DNA of 64,000 nt from NCBI RefSeq assembly GCF_040760005.1, contig NZ_CP099760.1:893001-957000 (forward strand), given 5' to 3'. How positions within the stretch are numbered: position 1 is the stretch's first letter; each line of letters begins with the position of its first letter. Shown one piece after another: positions 1 through 12,355 of this stretch. The translations under genes and the position numbers were made by a program. This DNA is from Pseudomonas sp. stari2. Its GTDB lineage: Bacteria; Pseudomonadota; Gammaproteobacteria; Pseudomonadales; Pseudomonadaceae. The notes below the pieces were generated by a model. That model saw nothing but the letters and a program-made list of their open reading frames with translations. It did not search any database and had not been told where the DNA came from.

Positions 1-3000
1 AATGCCGCCGCCGGATACCACAACGAAGGTATCCGACCAAAAAATGAGGGGACGATCTATTTGACCGGACCGGTCGCGATCAAGGATGGCGCCGGCGATT
101 TCGAAAAGGCATTTTTAACGCCCGAGGGTGCACAGGCGTCACGGCGGGAAATGGCCATCGCACCTCTGCAGACGGTTAATCAGCTCACTGAAGAGGAGCT
201 GGATCACTCCTGGAAAGAAAACGAAACCGATACTCAGAAGTGGCTCGAGACTGAGCAGCAACGCTGGCGCGACGGCCAATACAAGGCCCGCTACGCAGGG
301 AACCTTACTGAGTTGCTCAAGCAGACGACCGTCGAATTCGAACTCGGCTGGCCGTTCATCGAAGGACGACATGTCCTGAATACCGAGCTGTTGCAGCGTA
401 TGGCCGAGCGCCTCGGTGAACCGTTTACCAAGGCAATGATGAGCGGCCACGACGGCAAGGTTGTATTCGCCGACAGGTTGCCGCTGAGTTTCGATGACCG
501 TCAGGCCATCCGCAGTCAGGACACGCGCCTGCGACCGCCGGTATTCCCAAAAAATCAGCTCGCGCAAAATCTTGGGCTGGATGAAATCTTGATCGGTCTT
601 GGTGCCGGCTCCTGGCAACTTGAGCAGCTCAACCCTTTGCAGCGTTTGGCGCTTGGAGCATTGCTGGGCGTCGAGTCATTGGACAGTCAGAGCTTTTCCA
701 CCCTGAGCAGTGCGCTGGACAATCTGGTCAACAGTGTCAGCGAGCGCGGGACGTCCGGGCGTTACGCGGTGATCGAACAGCATCTCTATCAGCGTCGGAC
801 GCCAGCGTTCATGGCGGGGATGGCGAGTGTCGAGGATGGTTTGTGGGCGAGCCCGGTCACCGCATTGAGCCTGAAGAAAAGTGCGCTGGCCAACGCTGTG
901 ACGCTGTTTGACTGGGGGCGTCAGGTGGCGCAGATCCAGCGGCTGGCCACTCAGGAACACCGCGAAAAGGTACAGGAACGGGTGGAGCAGGTGCTCAATC
1001 AGTTCGAAGCCGGCACCGCCAAAATGGTGCCTCAGGATCTGTTGATGCACGGGCCGGGTGATACCGCAGCCGGGCGCTGTTTTCCGCTGGCGTTGGCGAT
1101 GAGTGCTGCCCTCACGCGGGGCGAGGCTGCGACCCGCCAGTTACGCGAGCGTTTTTTCCTCGCGGTACTTGAGCCGGAGCAACCTGACTCGGCTGCGTTT
1201 CTCGGTGCATTGGAAGAAATGCGTGGCGTGAACGCCGCAGAGGTGGGTACGGCGCTGGGGCGGCTCGATCTGGACAAGGTGGTCGCGAGCCTCGAGGAAT
1301 CCGCCGGCCCCCGAACCCTGATGCTCAACTCGGACAACCACTCGATGCTGGTCGCTCGAACCGTCAGCGGCGCAGCAAGCGTTTATCACTTCTACGATCC
1401 GAACTTCGGTCTGTTCGAATTCGACAGCCCCGGGATTTTCACAATGGCCCTGAAGCAATTCTTCAAGGACACGGACATGGCTCGGCATTACGCCGTGTTT
1501 GGTAGCGCTGGCAGGCCACAGTTCGATCTGATCGATGTTCAGGGTGAACAAGTGGCGGCTCTGGCCCTGTCGAGCGGCTTCAAGGTGGCCGAGTTGCTCA
1601 GGGATGAGCCGCTGCCCGGCAAACCGTTCAGGTCCGTTCGCCAGCGTGTCAACAGTGCTCACGGGCGATCGCTGATGGAAAATTCGCACCTGGGCAGTGC
1701 ACTGCTGTCGGCAGACAATGATTGGTGGGCGGAGCAGATTGCCGATGCGACTTCGCGTTTGCGGGAGGGCCATGACTCGGCGAAACCACTGGTGCCGTTA
1801 TTCGACTCGCTGGAGGTGACGCCTCAGGGAGGCTATCAGGTGGGCATGATCGATCCGCAGAGTGGCAACCTGGTAGTCAATGTCACCAGCCAGGATGGCC
1901 GCCTGCTGCGAATCAGGAACTACCTGACAGAGCTGTTCTTGACCCTGGGGCGCAAGCGTGAAGGCAGTGTGGATCCGACCGATGCAGTCGCAGTGCACAC
2001 ACTCAATGCCGGGTTTGCGGTGCAGGCGCTGATGAATGCGTTGCGCGGGCGTGAGGGCGAAGACCGTACATTGACCACTGCGGTGCAGTGGCATGCTTAC
2101 GTCAACTATGCGCAGCTGGTGCATGGCAATGCAGTCGATGTCGCAGGACTGGTCCGCTTGGTGCAAACCGCGCTGCGCGATGAAAAACTGATTGCACGGA
2201 CCAGTTCGAAGGTGGTCGGTGAAGCCCTCGAGCCGTTGACCGGCAGAGCGCTCGGCGCTGTGGCCGGGCACGTGGCCAACGAGGGTGTGGGGGCCGTGCT
2301 GGGGCTGGCCAATGTCGGCTTTGATATTTATCAGTTGGCGAATGCCCGTAATGACGTCGAGATTGCCACTTTCGCAACCCAGCTCACCTTTGACGCCAGC
2401 AGTCTGGCCCTGACCGGCGCCGGACTTGGCGCCGCACTCGCCGGTGCGGGAACGGCAGCCGGGGTGCTGGGAGGTGCAGGAGTGATTCTGGGAGGGCTGG
2501 CGGTCGGTGTGACTGCATTGGCGCAGAACTTTGCAACCATCGCAGAGGAAGCGAAAGCGATCGGGCTGTTTTTTGCGGATCTGGAACAGGCACATCAGAG
2601 TGCCGGGTATCGCTACAGCGATAAGCAAAATGCCTGGCTACCGCGACCGGCACTGATCATCAATGGCGTGGACCTGAGTACCGGCAAACTGTTGCTCGAC
2701 AGCTCCCGTCTGTATCCACTGCGCGATCATTTCGGCGTGCCGGAATTCGAGGTCGACTACTCACGGGCCATCAACCTCAGCAACGAGCTGGGCTATCCGG
2801 CGCAGATGACGTTCGCTCCCCCTGCCGAACAGGCCATTGTCCTGCCGTGCACGCCGCTCACCTGCTACCGCTACGAATACCAGATCCTGCCGTTCTCATC
2901 GCAACGCCATGACAAGGGCTTCGACATCGCCAGGCGTCTGGAGAAGAAGAAAACGGATGGTCAATGGTTGTTCCTGTTTTCGTTCTACTCGTTTCCCAGC

Positions 3001-5655
3001 CATTACATCATTCATCGGATGTCTCCCGACTATCGGTCGACCACGATCAGCGTCACGCTCGATGGGCAGACACGCAAACTGGTCGTTCCGGTAATCCCCA
3101 AGCCATGGCACGAGCAAATCAGCTATCGAATCCAGGGTGGAGGAGGCTCCTGCACGCTGGTGCTCAACCCCGGTGTGAACGTTGAGCTGGTGTCAGTGGG
3201 CGTGCAGCAGAATCGCTGGATTATCGTCGCCCCCTGGGCCGGCGAGGGGGACATTGTGTTCGGCAGGAGCGGGGAGTTCAGCATTAAAGGCTGCCAGTTC
3301 GAGGTGAGAGCGAACATCGCGCCGGAGATACTCCTGCTGATCGAAAACGGCCGGTTCTTCAGGATCGCCGACCGCAAATGGCATCCGCTGGAACTGCTTC
3401 AGGAGCGGACGCCCGAAGGGCTGGACGACCAGCTACTGCAAGACCATCTGCATGCGCTGGCCCGGGCTCATCGACTGGCGTTGCGCTATACGCCAATTCA
3501 CGATTACCTGATTCCGTTCGAGAGCATCAAGGCGCCGCGTTACACCAACGGCTGGTACGACGCCGCGCAGGACCGGATTCTCTACATCCGCAATGATGAG
3601 GTGTTCCACGATGAGGGCAGGCTGTCGGTGGTGGTCGGTGGCTCGGCGTTTTACCATGATCCGGAATCATTCGATATTTGCCAGGTCGATGCTGACACGG
3701 GGCTGCTCAGTCATCGTTATCGATTGATGGTGCGGTTCAAAGGTGCCAGCACGATTCGCAGCGTTGAAGCCGATGGTCAGGGTGTTGTGCATGTGGTGCA
3801 GGAGTATGCCCATGAAGACGGTACGCTTGAGCGCCTCAACTACTTGATTCACGAGGGTGAGCTGTGGCTGAGCTCGGTCACCTGTGCACTTGAGCCGACA
3901 TTCGAGTCACTGCTCGATAACAGCACGCCTCTGACTGACTGGGTTCCGATACTGGGTAAGTGGGCAGTACTCGAACCGCTCTCTGCCGATAAGGGGTATG
4001 CCACGGTCGACTGGCAGTTTGCGCCTTACGTTTCAATCAGCTGGAGGCTTGAGGAGCGTTTCCGCGACATGGCCTGGATTCGTACCCGTGACAACCTGAT
4101 TGTGCGCCCGGTGCCGCATCGTCACCATGCCCGCGGCTGGCCCGATTCGATTCAGAACCTGAACGAGCTGATGCTGCTGACGCTGGCCGATGACAGCGAT
4201 GTGTTTGTCATCTACAACCGGAAATTCCAGAGTCTGTGTCGGGTGCAGCGGACCCTGGCACAGGAACAGAGCCAATGGTCGCACCGCTGGGTGCAGCCTG
4301 AACGTTTGACGCACGTCACGACCGAGCACAAGGGTTATCAGGCGCGGACAGAGGATGGATTGACGTTCGAAATCGGTATTGACGGTGAAGTGCGCTTTGC
4401 CGGGCTGGCCGAGCCATGGCTCGAGAGGCGAGAGCAATGGTGGCAGGCGCTTGCAGGTGTTGCCCGGCAATACACCGTTGAGCAGTTCCCGATTTTCGGT
4501 GTTGCCAATGCGCAGGGCGATGCGCGTTTGCACGCGTGGTACGTGGACGACCGTTTGTTACTGTGTGACGCGCAGCAGACGCAGATCCGGTTGCTCGGCA
4601 TGACACCGGACAATCAGTCGGTGTGGCTGTTCGAACCCGAGACCGGCGAGGTCTGGCGCCAGGCGTTTATCGATCAAAAGCAACTCGACCAGGCGTTCGG
4701 AAAGGGCACGCAATTATTGCAGGCATCATTGCTTCCCAAACCAGAGCGACAGTGGACCGCACAGCGTTATGTCGATGTGCAGGTCGCGGGGGCCGGGCTG
4801 GTGGGTACGACGCAGGAGGGAGTGGTGGTGCAACTGGAGCATCAGGAACCTCCACTGATTACGGGTGTGCAGCACGATTGGCTGGCAGCCAATGGCGACA
4901 ATCCGATCGGCAACTTGCAGGCCTTGCTGGCGAACGAGGCGCATCGTCCATTCCTTTCCGTCGCCGCGCAAGATTCCAGTGTTCGGTGGTACATCGCCGA
5001 CAGCGCACGGCTGATCCAGATTCCCGCTGCCGACCTGCCGGAGGATTTCGAGCTGCTCGGAACCCGTCGCCGCACGAATGTTCTGCTCCATGAGCCGCAG
5101 GAACGAGTCGTTCGGAGCTACCCGAGCCGGCGCCAGATCAAGCCGCTGGATTATGTCCGGCGCACGGGAGAAGTGCTGGTGCTCGAAGGGCGCCTGGATG
5201 CGTACGATCTACTGCCACTGGTTCCGGACGATGTACGTACACTTGTTCTGCGGGTGGGGCGCGGTTCGATGAAGTGGCACCTGTCCGAGGCGCTCATGCG
5301 CAAGCTCGACCTGATGGTGATCGACTGTCGTTACCCGCTGGGGGACCGTCCACTGGTCATGAGCCGGTTGATCTGGACTCCGGTCGATTCGCAAAAGCTT
5401 GAGGTGGCGATGGTCGACGATCACCTGGTGATCATCGACCCCGACAGCGAGCACTGTGTGCTGGTGCGGAATGCAGGAGTAAGTGATCCACTGTTGCGCG
5501 GTGATGCGATGCTTGAGGTCAGGGGGCTGAGCCCGTGCCAAGTGTCGAAACTGGTGCGCTGGCTAAGGGGGCGCAAGGTGGACGCCGACGGCGTGACGTT
5601 GAAAGCGTTCATCGATCAGGCAAACGCACAGAAAACCGTCGAGTCCGCCGATTGA
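1..5655 (+). CDS. Large TcdA/TcdB-like toxin, 3' part (5' end outside window)
   Basis: The frame is open from base 1, with no stop before a possible TTG at 61, so the start lies left of the window; 1884 codons are visible. Numbering from base 1, a papain-like triad is readable: Cys360 (GRCFPLALAMSAAL), His447 (DNHSMLV) and Asp466 (YDPNFG), as in YopT/C58 peptidases. Next come a TcdB-like HTLNAGF segment (about 660) and a pore region with Gly/Ala-rich hydrophobic helices (about 790-870). A stretch at about 975-1060 (YRSTTISVTLDGQTRKLVVP, then SYRIQGGGG) resembles the TcdB segment after the pore. The last 800 residues are unrecognised. The first visible residues (TIYLTGP) could be the end of a glycosyltransferase domain, which is inference. 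Likely role: a single-chain toxin that delivers an N-terminal enzyme into host cells. The pore homology is well supported; the peptidase assignment rests on motif order and spacing. Confidence 0.82.
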   Translation, partial: NAAAGYHNEGIRPKNEGTIYLTGPVAIKDGAGDFEKAFLTPEGAQASRREMAIAPLQTVNQLTEEELDHSWKENETDTQKWLETEQQRWRDGQYKARYAGNLTELLKQTTVEFELGWPFIEGRHVLNTELLQRMAERLGEPFTKAMMSGHDGKVVFADRLPLSFDDRQAIRSQDTRLRPPVFPKNQLAQNLGLDEILIGLGAGSWQLEQLNPLQRLALGALLGVESLDSQSFSTLSSALDNLVNSVSERGTSGRYAVIEQHLYQRRTPAFMAGMASVEDGLWASPVTALSLKKSALANAVTLFDWGRQVAQIQRLATQEHREKVQERVEQVLNQFEAGTAKMVPQDLLMHGPGDTAAGRCFPLALAMSAALTRGEAATRQLRERFFLAVLEPEQPDSAAFLGALEEMRGVNAAEVGTALGRLDLDKVVASLEESAGPRTLMLNSDNHSMLVARTVSGAASVYHFYDPNFGLFEFDSPGIFTMALKQFFKDTDMARHYAVFGSAGRPQFDLIDVQGEQVAALALSSGFKVAELLRDEPLPGKPFRSVRQRVNSAHGRSLMENSHLGSALLSADNDWWAEQIADATSRLREGHDSAKPLVPLFDSLEVTPQGGYQVGMIDPQSGNLVVNVTSQDGRLLRIRNYLTELFLTLGRKREGSVDPTDAVAVHTLNAGFAVQALMNALRGREGEDRTLTTAVQWHAYVNYAQLVHGNAVDVAGLVRLVQTALRDEKLIARTSSKVVGEALEPLTGRALGAVAGHVANEGVGAVLGLANVGFDIYQLANARNDVEIATFATQLTFDASSLALTGAGLGAALAGAGTAAGVLGGAGVILGGLAVGVTALAQNFATIAEEAKAIGLFFADLEQAHQSAGYRYSDKQNAWLPRPALIINGVDLSTGKLLLDSSRLYPLRDHFGVPEFEVDYSRAINLSNELGYPAQMTFAPPAEQAIVLPCTPLTCYRYEYQILPFSSQRHDKGFDIARRLEKKKTDGQWLFLFSFYSFPSHYIIHRMSPDYRSTTISVTLDGQTRKLVVPVIPKPWHEQISYRIQGGGGSCTLVLNPGVNVELVSVGVQQNRWIIVAPWAGEGDIVFGRSGEFSIKGCQFEVRANIAPEILLLIENGRFFRIADRKWHPLELLQERTPEGLDDQLLQDHLHALARAHRLALRYTPIHDYLIPFESIKAPRYTNGWYDAAQDRILYIRNDEVFHDEGRLSVVVGGSAFYHDPESFDICQVDADTGLLSHRYRLMVRFKGASTIRSVEADGQGVVHVVQEYAHEDGTLERLNYLIHEGELWLSSVTCALEPTFESLLDNSTPLTDWVPILGKWAVLEPLSADKGYATVDWQFAPYVSISWRLEERFRDMAWIRTRDNLIVRPVPHRHHARGWPDSIQNLNELMLLTLADDSDVFVIYNRKFQSLCRVQRTLAQEQSQWSHRWVQPERLTHVTTEHKGYQARTEDGLTFEIGIDGEVRFAGLAEPWLERREQWWQALAGVARQYTVEQFPIFGVANAQGDARLHAWYVDDRLLLCDAQQTQIRLLGMTPDNQSVWLFEPETGEVWRQAFIDQKQLDQAFGKGTQLLQASLLPKPERQWTAQRYVDVQVAGAGLVGTTQEGVVVQLEHQEPPLITGVQHDWLAANGDNPIGNLQALLANEAHRPFLSVAAQDSSVRWYIADSARLIQIPAADLPEDFELLGTRRRTNVLLHEPQERVVRSYPSRRQIKPLDYVRRTGEVLVLEGRLDAYDLLPLVPDDVRTLVLRVGRGSMKWHLSEALMRKLDLMVIDCRYPLGDRPLVMSRLIWTPVDSQKLEVAMVDDHLVIIDPDSEHCVLVRNAGVSDPLLRGDAMLEVRGLSPCQVSKLVRWLRGRKVDADGVTLKAFIDQANAQKTVESAD

Positions 5656-5675
5656 AGAATGACGGGCATTGACGG

Positions 5676-5711
5676 AAAAAGACCGCCGACGTTGCCGTCG
5701 GCGGTCTTTTC
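5676..5711 (+). terminator. Intrinsic terminator after the toxin gene
   Basis: A strong stem (GACCGCCGACG / CGTCGGCGGTC, loop TTGC) has an A-run before it and TTTT after it. It lies 20 bases past the toxin stop and just before the end of the convergent marC gene, so it probably works in both directions. Confidence 0.85.
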
Positions 5712-5721
5712 GTTTCCGGGT

Positions 5722-6318
5722 TCAAGGCACCAGATAGCCTTTGACCCCGGTGAAGATGATCTGCGCCGCCAGCGCACAGACAAACAATCCCATGAGCCGG
5801 CTGACGATCTGCAACCCCTGATCGCCAAGAATCCGCTCGATCCGATTCGACAGATACAACACCACGCCAACGGTAAAACTGGCGAGCGCGATACTCATGA
5901 TCGCGATCAGTTTGTCATCCCAGTGCGGCTGGCTGACGCCCATCACCAGCAGCGCACCGATCGTACCCGGGCCGACAGTCAGCGGGATGGTCAACGGGAC
6001 GATGGTCACGTCCTGCTGCACATTGTCGGCCTGAACCGCCGACTTGCCCTGGGCCATGCCCAGCGCCGAAATGAACAGCACGCTGCCGGCCCCGATGCGG
6101 AAGGCATCCACGGTGATGCCGAACACGTCGAAGATCACCCGCCCGAACAGATACAGCAACACGCTCGATACCAGGGTGGCGATTGCCACTTTCCAGGCCA
6201 GGCGCCGTTGTTCCTTGCGCGAATACCCCCGGGTCAGGCTGATGAAGCAGGACAACACGAAGAACGGGCTGTAGAGCACCAGCATCTTCAGGTAAACGCT
6301 GAACAACACATGGAGCAT
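5722..6318 (-). CDS. MarC family integral membrane protein
   Basis: The 198-residue protein has about six hydrophobic segments. It matches the MarC/UPF0056 family in length and motifs: an N-terminal FFVLSCFISLT segment, a central PLTIPLTVGPGTIGALLVMG motif and a C-terminal RLMGLFVCALAAQIIFTG helix. It is an inner-membrane protein of unknown function. The early link of marC to multiple antibiotic resistance was later withdrawn, so a resistance role should not be assumed. The gene stands alone, convergent with the toxin gene and sharing its terminator. About 100 bases separate it from the end of retS. Family membership is clear; the function is not known. Confidence 0.9.
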   Translation of the reverse strand: MLHVLFSVYLKMLVLYSPFFVLSCFISLTRGYSRKEQRRLAWKVAIATLVSSVLLYLFGRVIFDVFGITVDAFRIGAGSVLFISALGMAQGKSAVQADNVQQDVTIVPLTIPLTVGPGTIGALLVMGVSQPHWDDKLIAIMSIALASFTVGVVLYLSNRIERILGDQGLQIVSRLMGLFVCALAAQIIFTGVKGYLVP

Positions 6319-6415
6319 GATTGAAACTCGCGCCGACGAAAGTTGAACGGAGTCTATCAGGCGGATCTGGCGTCATCACGGCAAGATCCGTCGAGAAGGT
6401 GAGCGCTCGCCGAGC

Positions 6416-9193
<2,778 letters not shown>

Positions 9194-9250
9194 GGCGAAA
9201 TCCCTTCGTAGGTTGATGCCAGAATATAACGATGCGCAGCGTCGGAACAG

Positions 9251-9279
9251 TCCGGCAAGGACCAAGGGTCCTTGCCGGA
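9251..9279 (-). terminator. Perfect inverted repeat after purD
   Basis: A perfect 13-bp stem (TCCGGCAAGGACC and its complement, loop AAG) lies between the purD stop and the retS start, with only a weak T-run. It is probably the purD terminator. It also sits just upstream of retS and may insulate that gene from readthrough. Confidence 0.65.
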
Positions 9280-9295
9280 AACACAGCGTAGCTTA

Positions 9296-10588
9296 TTACT
9301 GAGTTTCGCCGCGTTCACGAGCAATGGCGCGGTAGCCAATGTCGGTGCGGTAGAAACAGCCTTCCCAGTCGATGGCCTTGGCCAGTTTGTAGGCCTGTTC
9401 CTGGGCAGCGCCCACGCTGGTGCCCATGGCAGTAGCGCAAAGGACCCGACCGCCGGCGGTCACAACGTTGCCGTCCTTGAGCGCGGTGCCGGCGTGGAAG
9501 ACCTTGCCTTCCAGGTTCGCTGCCGCGTCCAGACCGTTGATCGTCGCGCCCTTGGCGTAGTCGCCCGGGTAACCGCCGGCCGCCAGCACAATGCCGACGC
9601 TCGGACGTGGATCCCACTGCGCTTCGACTTTGTCCAGGGCCTGGGCCAGGGCCGCTTCGACCAGCAGCACCAGGCTCGACTGCAGGCGCAGCATCACCGG
9701 TTGGGTTTCCGGATCGCCGAAACGGCAGTTGAACTCGATGACCTTCGGATTGCCGGCCTTGTCGATCATCAGACCGGCGTACAGGAAACCGGTGTAGACG
9801 TTGCCTTCCTCGGCCATGCCGCGCACGGTCGGCCAGATCACCTGGTCCATCACGCGCTGGTGCACATCAGCGGTGACCACCGGGGCAGGGGAGTAGGCAC
9901 CCATGCCGCCGGTGTTCGGGCCGCTGTCGCCGTCGCCGACGCGTTTGTGGTCCTGGCTGGTGGCCATCGGCAGGACGTTCTTGCCGTCGACCATTACGAT
10001 GAAGCTGGCCTCTTCGCCGTCGAGGAACTCTTCGATCACAACGCGCGAACCGGCGTCACCGAAGGCGTTGCCGGCGAGCATGTCGCACACGGCGTCTTCG
10101 GCTTCGGCCAGGGTCATGGCGACGATCACGCCTTTGCCGGCGGCCAGGCCATCGGCCTTGATCACGATCGGTGCGCCTTTTTCACGCAGGTAAGCCAGGG
10201 CAGGCTCGATCTCGGTGAAGTTCTGGTAGTCGGCAGTCGGGATCTTGTGGCGGGCCAGGAAATCCTTGGTGAAGGCTTTCGAGCCTTCCAGCTGCGCGGC
10301 ACCGGCGGTCGGACCGAAGCAGTCCAGCCCGCGTGAGCGGAACAGGTCGACGACGCCGGCAACCAGCGGTACTTCCGGACCGACGATGGTCAGGGAAACG
10401 TTCTTCTCGGCGAAGTCGGCCAGTTGCTCAAGGGCCAGTACGTCGATGGCGACGTTTTCGCACTTGGCTTCAATCGCGGTGCCGGCGTTGCCCGGTGCGA
10501 CGAAAACCTTCTGCACACGCGGATCCTGAGCCACTTTCCAGGCCAGGGCGTGTTCGCGGCCACCGCTGCCAATGATCAAAACATTCAT
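9296..10588 (-). CDS. purD: Phosphoribosylamine-glycine ligase (GAR synthetase)
   Basis: PurD joins glycine to 5-phosphoribosylamine using ATP, the second step of purine synthesis, in the cytoplasm. The protein has 430 residues, the usual length. It begins MNVLIIGSGGREHALAWK, the N-domain phosphate-binding loop. The ATP-grasp domain shows KADGLAAGKGV and GGMGAYSPAPVVT, and EFNCRFGDPETQPVM carries metal-binding residues. It lies downstream of purH on the same strand with a 77-base gap that contains a small palindrome, so the two are probably co-transcribed. Nothing unusual was seen. Confidence 0.98.
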   Translation of the reverse strand: MNVLIIGSGGREHALAWKVAQDPRVQKVFVAPGNAGTAIEAKCENVAIDVLALEQLADFAEKNVSLTIVGPEVPLVAGVVDLFRSRGLDCFGPTAGAAQLEGSKAFTKDFLARHKIPTADYQNFTEIEPALAYLREKGAPIVIKADGLAAGKGVIVAMTLAEAEDAVCDMLAGNAFGDAGSRVVIEEFLDGEEASFIVMVDGKNVLPMATSQDHKRVGDGDSGPNTGGMGAYSPAPVVTADVHQRVMDQVIWPTVRGMAEEGNVYTGFLYAGLMIDKAGNPKVIEFNCRFGDPETQPVMLRLQSSLVLLVEAALAQALDKVEAQWDPRPSVGIVLAAGGYPGDYAKGATINGLDAAANLEGKVFHAGTALKDGNVVTAGGRVLCATAMGTSVGAAQEQAYKLAKAIDWEGCFYRTDIGYRAIARERGETQ

Positions 10589-10630
10589 TTCAAAAACCTC
10601 GGATGACGCTAATTCTGTAGGGGCTGCATA

Positions 10631-10647
10631 CCCACGCAGAGCGTGGG
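10631..10647. repeat. Short palindrome between purH and purD
   Basis: CCCACGC-AGA-GCGTGGG is a perfect 7-bp stem. It resembles the core of a palindrome common between Pseudomonas genes (TTCCCACGCTCTGCGTGGGAA type). It may attenuate or stabilise the purHD transcript; this is inference. Confidence 0.5.
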
Positions 10648-10665
10648 CACGATCAAGCGGGAAAA

Positions 10666-12273
10666 TCAGTGGCGGAAATGACGCATGCCAGTGAACACCA
10701 TCGCGATACCGGCTTCGTCAGCAGCAGCAATCACCTCAGCATCACGCATCGAGCCACCCGGCTGGATCACCGCAGTGATACCGACCTTGGCCGCATTGTC
10801 CAGGCCGTCGCGGAACGGGAAGAACGCATCCGATGCCATCACGGAACCTGCGACTTGCAGACCGGCGTGTTCAGCCTTGATCGCGGCAATACGCGCCGAG
10901 TTCACGCGGCTCATCTGGCCGGCGCCGACACCGATGGTCTGACGGTTCTTGGCGTAGACGATGGCGTTGGATTTGACGAACTTGGCCACTTTCCAGGCGA
11001 AGATCAGGTCGTGGATTTCCTGTTCGGTCGGTGCGCGCTTGGTCACCACTTTCAGGTCGTCGGCGCTGATCATGCCGATGTCGCGGCTCTGGACCAGCAG
11101 GCCGCCGTTGACGCGCTTGTAGTCCCAGGCCGGAACGCGATCCGCCGACCACTCGCCGCAGGCCAGCAGGCGCACGTTGGCCTTGGCAGCGACGATTTCA
11201 CGGGCTTCTGCGCTGACGCTTGGCGCGATGATCACTTCGACGAACTGACGCTCGACGATCGCCTTGGCGGTCTCGGCATCCAGTTCACGGTTGAAGGCGA
11301 TGATGCCGCCGAATGCCGATTCGGTGTCGGTGGCGTAGGCCAGTTCGTAGGCCTGACGGATGCCGCCTTCGGCGTCCGGGCTCACTGCCACGCCGCACGG
11401 GTTGGCGTGCTTGACGATGACGCAGGCCGGTTTGACGAAGCTCTTCACGCATTCCAGCGCGGCGTCGGTGTCGGCCACGTTGTTGTACGACAGTTCTTTG
11501 CCTTGCAGTTGGGTCGCGGTGGCGATGCCGACTTCGGCAGGCTTGGCCTCAACGTAGAACGCCGCGCTCTGGTGCGGGTTCTCTCCGTAGCGCATTTCCT
11601 GGGCCTTGATGAACTGGCTGTTGAAGGTGCGCGGGAATTCGCTGCGACCTTCAGTGCTGAGGGTGTCAGCGGCCTGGTTCACGGTGCCCATGTAGTTGGC
11701 GATCATGCCGTCATAGGCGGCGGTGTGTTCGAACGCCTTGAGCATCAGGTCGAAACGCTGGGCGTAGGTCAGGCCGCCGGCCTTGAGGTTTTCCAGGACG
11801 TTGGCGTAGTCGCTGGCATTCACCACGATGGCCACGTCTTTGTGGTTTTTCGCCGCCGAACGGACCATGGTCGGACCGCCGATGTCGATGTTCTCGATGG
11901 CAGTCGGCAGGTCGCAGCCTGGCTTGCTGATGGTGGCTTCGAACGGGTACAGGTTGACGGCTACCAGATCGATCGGCTTGATGCCGTGCTCGTTCATGAT
12001 CGCGTCATCGATACCGCGACGACCGAGGATCCCGCCGTGGATTTTCGGGTGCAGGGTTTTCACCCGACCGTCCATCATTTCTGCGAAACCGGTGTAATCC
12101 GCGACTTCCACTGCGGCCACACCGTTGTCCTGCAGCAGTTTGAAGGTCCCGCCGGTGGAAAGGATTTCCACGCCCAGGGCTTCCAGCTCCCTGGCGAATT
12201 CGAGGATCCCGGTCTTGTCGGAAACACTGATCAAGGCGCGGCGGATCGGCAGGCGGGTAGTCTGGTCGGTCAT
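10666..12273 (-). CDS. purH: Bifunctional AICAR transformylase/IMP cyclohydrolase
   Basis: PurH carries out the last two steps of IMP synthesis. The protein has 535 residues. The N-terminal cyclohydrolase (MGS-like) domain begins [20 protein letters not shown] and includes the STGGT phosphate loop. The C-terminal transformylase domain has [13 protein letters not shown] and [11 protein letters not shown], and the chain ends GMRHFRH. The ATG at 12273 is chosen over the upstream ATG because GGAAA lies before it and MTDQTTRLP is the usual start in Pseudomonas. Gene order fis-purH-purD on the same strand matches P. aeruginosa PA4853-PA4855. A terminator separates it from fis. Confidence 0.98.
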   Translation of the reverse strand: MTDQTTRLPIRRALISVSDKTGILEFARELEALGVEILSTGGTFKLLQDNGVAAVEVADYTGFAEMMDGRVKTLHPKIHGGILGRRGIDDAIMNEHGIKPIDLVAVNLYPFEATISKPGCDLPTAIENIDIGGPTMVRSAAKNHKDVAIVVNASDYANVLENLKAGGLTYAQRFDLMLKAFEHTAAYDGMIANYMGTVNQAADTLSTEGRSEFPRTFNSQFIKAQEMRYGENPHQSAAFYVEAKPAEVGIATATQLQGKELSYNNVADTDAALECVKSFVKPACVIVKHANPCGVAVSPDAEGGIRQAYELAYATDTESAFGGIIAFNRELDAETAKAIVERQFVEVIIAPSVSAEAREIVAAKANVRLLACGEWSADRVPAWDYKRVNGGLLVQSRDIGMISADDLKVVTKRAPTEQEIHDLIFAWKVAKFVKSNAIVYAKNRQTIGVGAGQMSRVNSARIAAIKAEHAGLQVAGSVMASDAFFPFRDGLDNAAKVGITAVIQPGGSMRDAEVIAAADEAGIAMVFTGMRHFRH

Positions 12274-12305
12274 CTCAATTTCCATCAAAAGCAAGGGAAG
12301 TCAGC

Positions 12306-12337
12306 AAAAAAGGCGACCGGTTTTACGCGGGCGCCTT
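12306..12337 (-). terminator. Terminator of the dusB-fis operon
   Basis: Read on the minus strand, AAAGGCG and CGCCTTTTTT form a stem closed by a longer loop and ending in a T-run. It lies just after the fis stop and before purH. Confidence 0.7.
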
Positions 12338-12355
12338 TCTGGTTGGATTGAATGC

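Noticed and set aside
61..63. TTG at 61 as the true toxin start
   Set aside because: The frame is open back to base 1, and the bases before the TTG show no suitably placed ribosome site; the protein is far shorter than toxins of this layout.
10669..12351. A 560-codon open frame on the plus strand opposite purH
   Set aside because: purH is a clear, complete enzyme on the other strand. The antisense frame has no family features and reflects high GC content.
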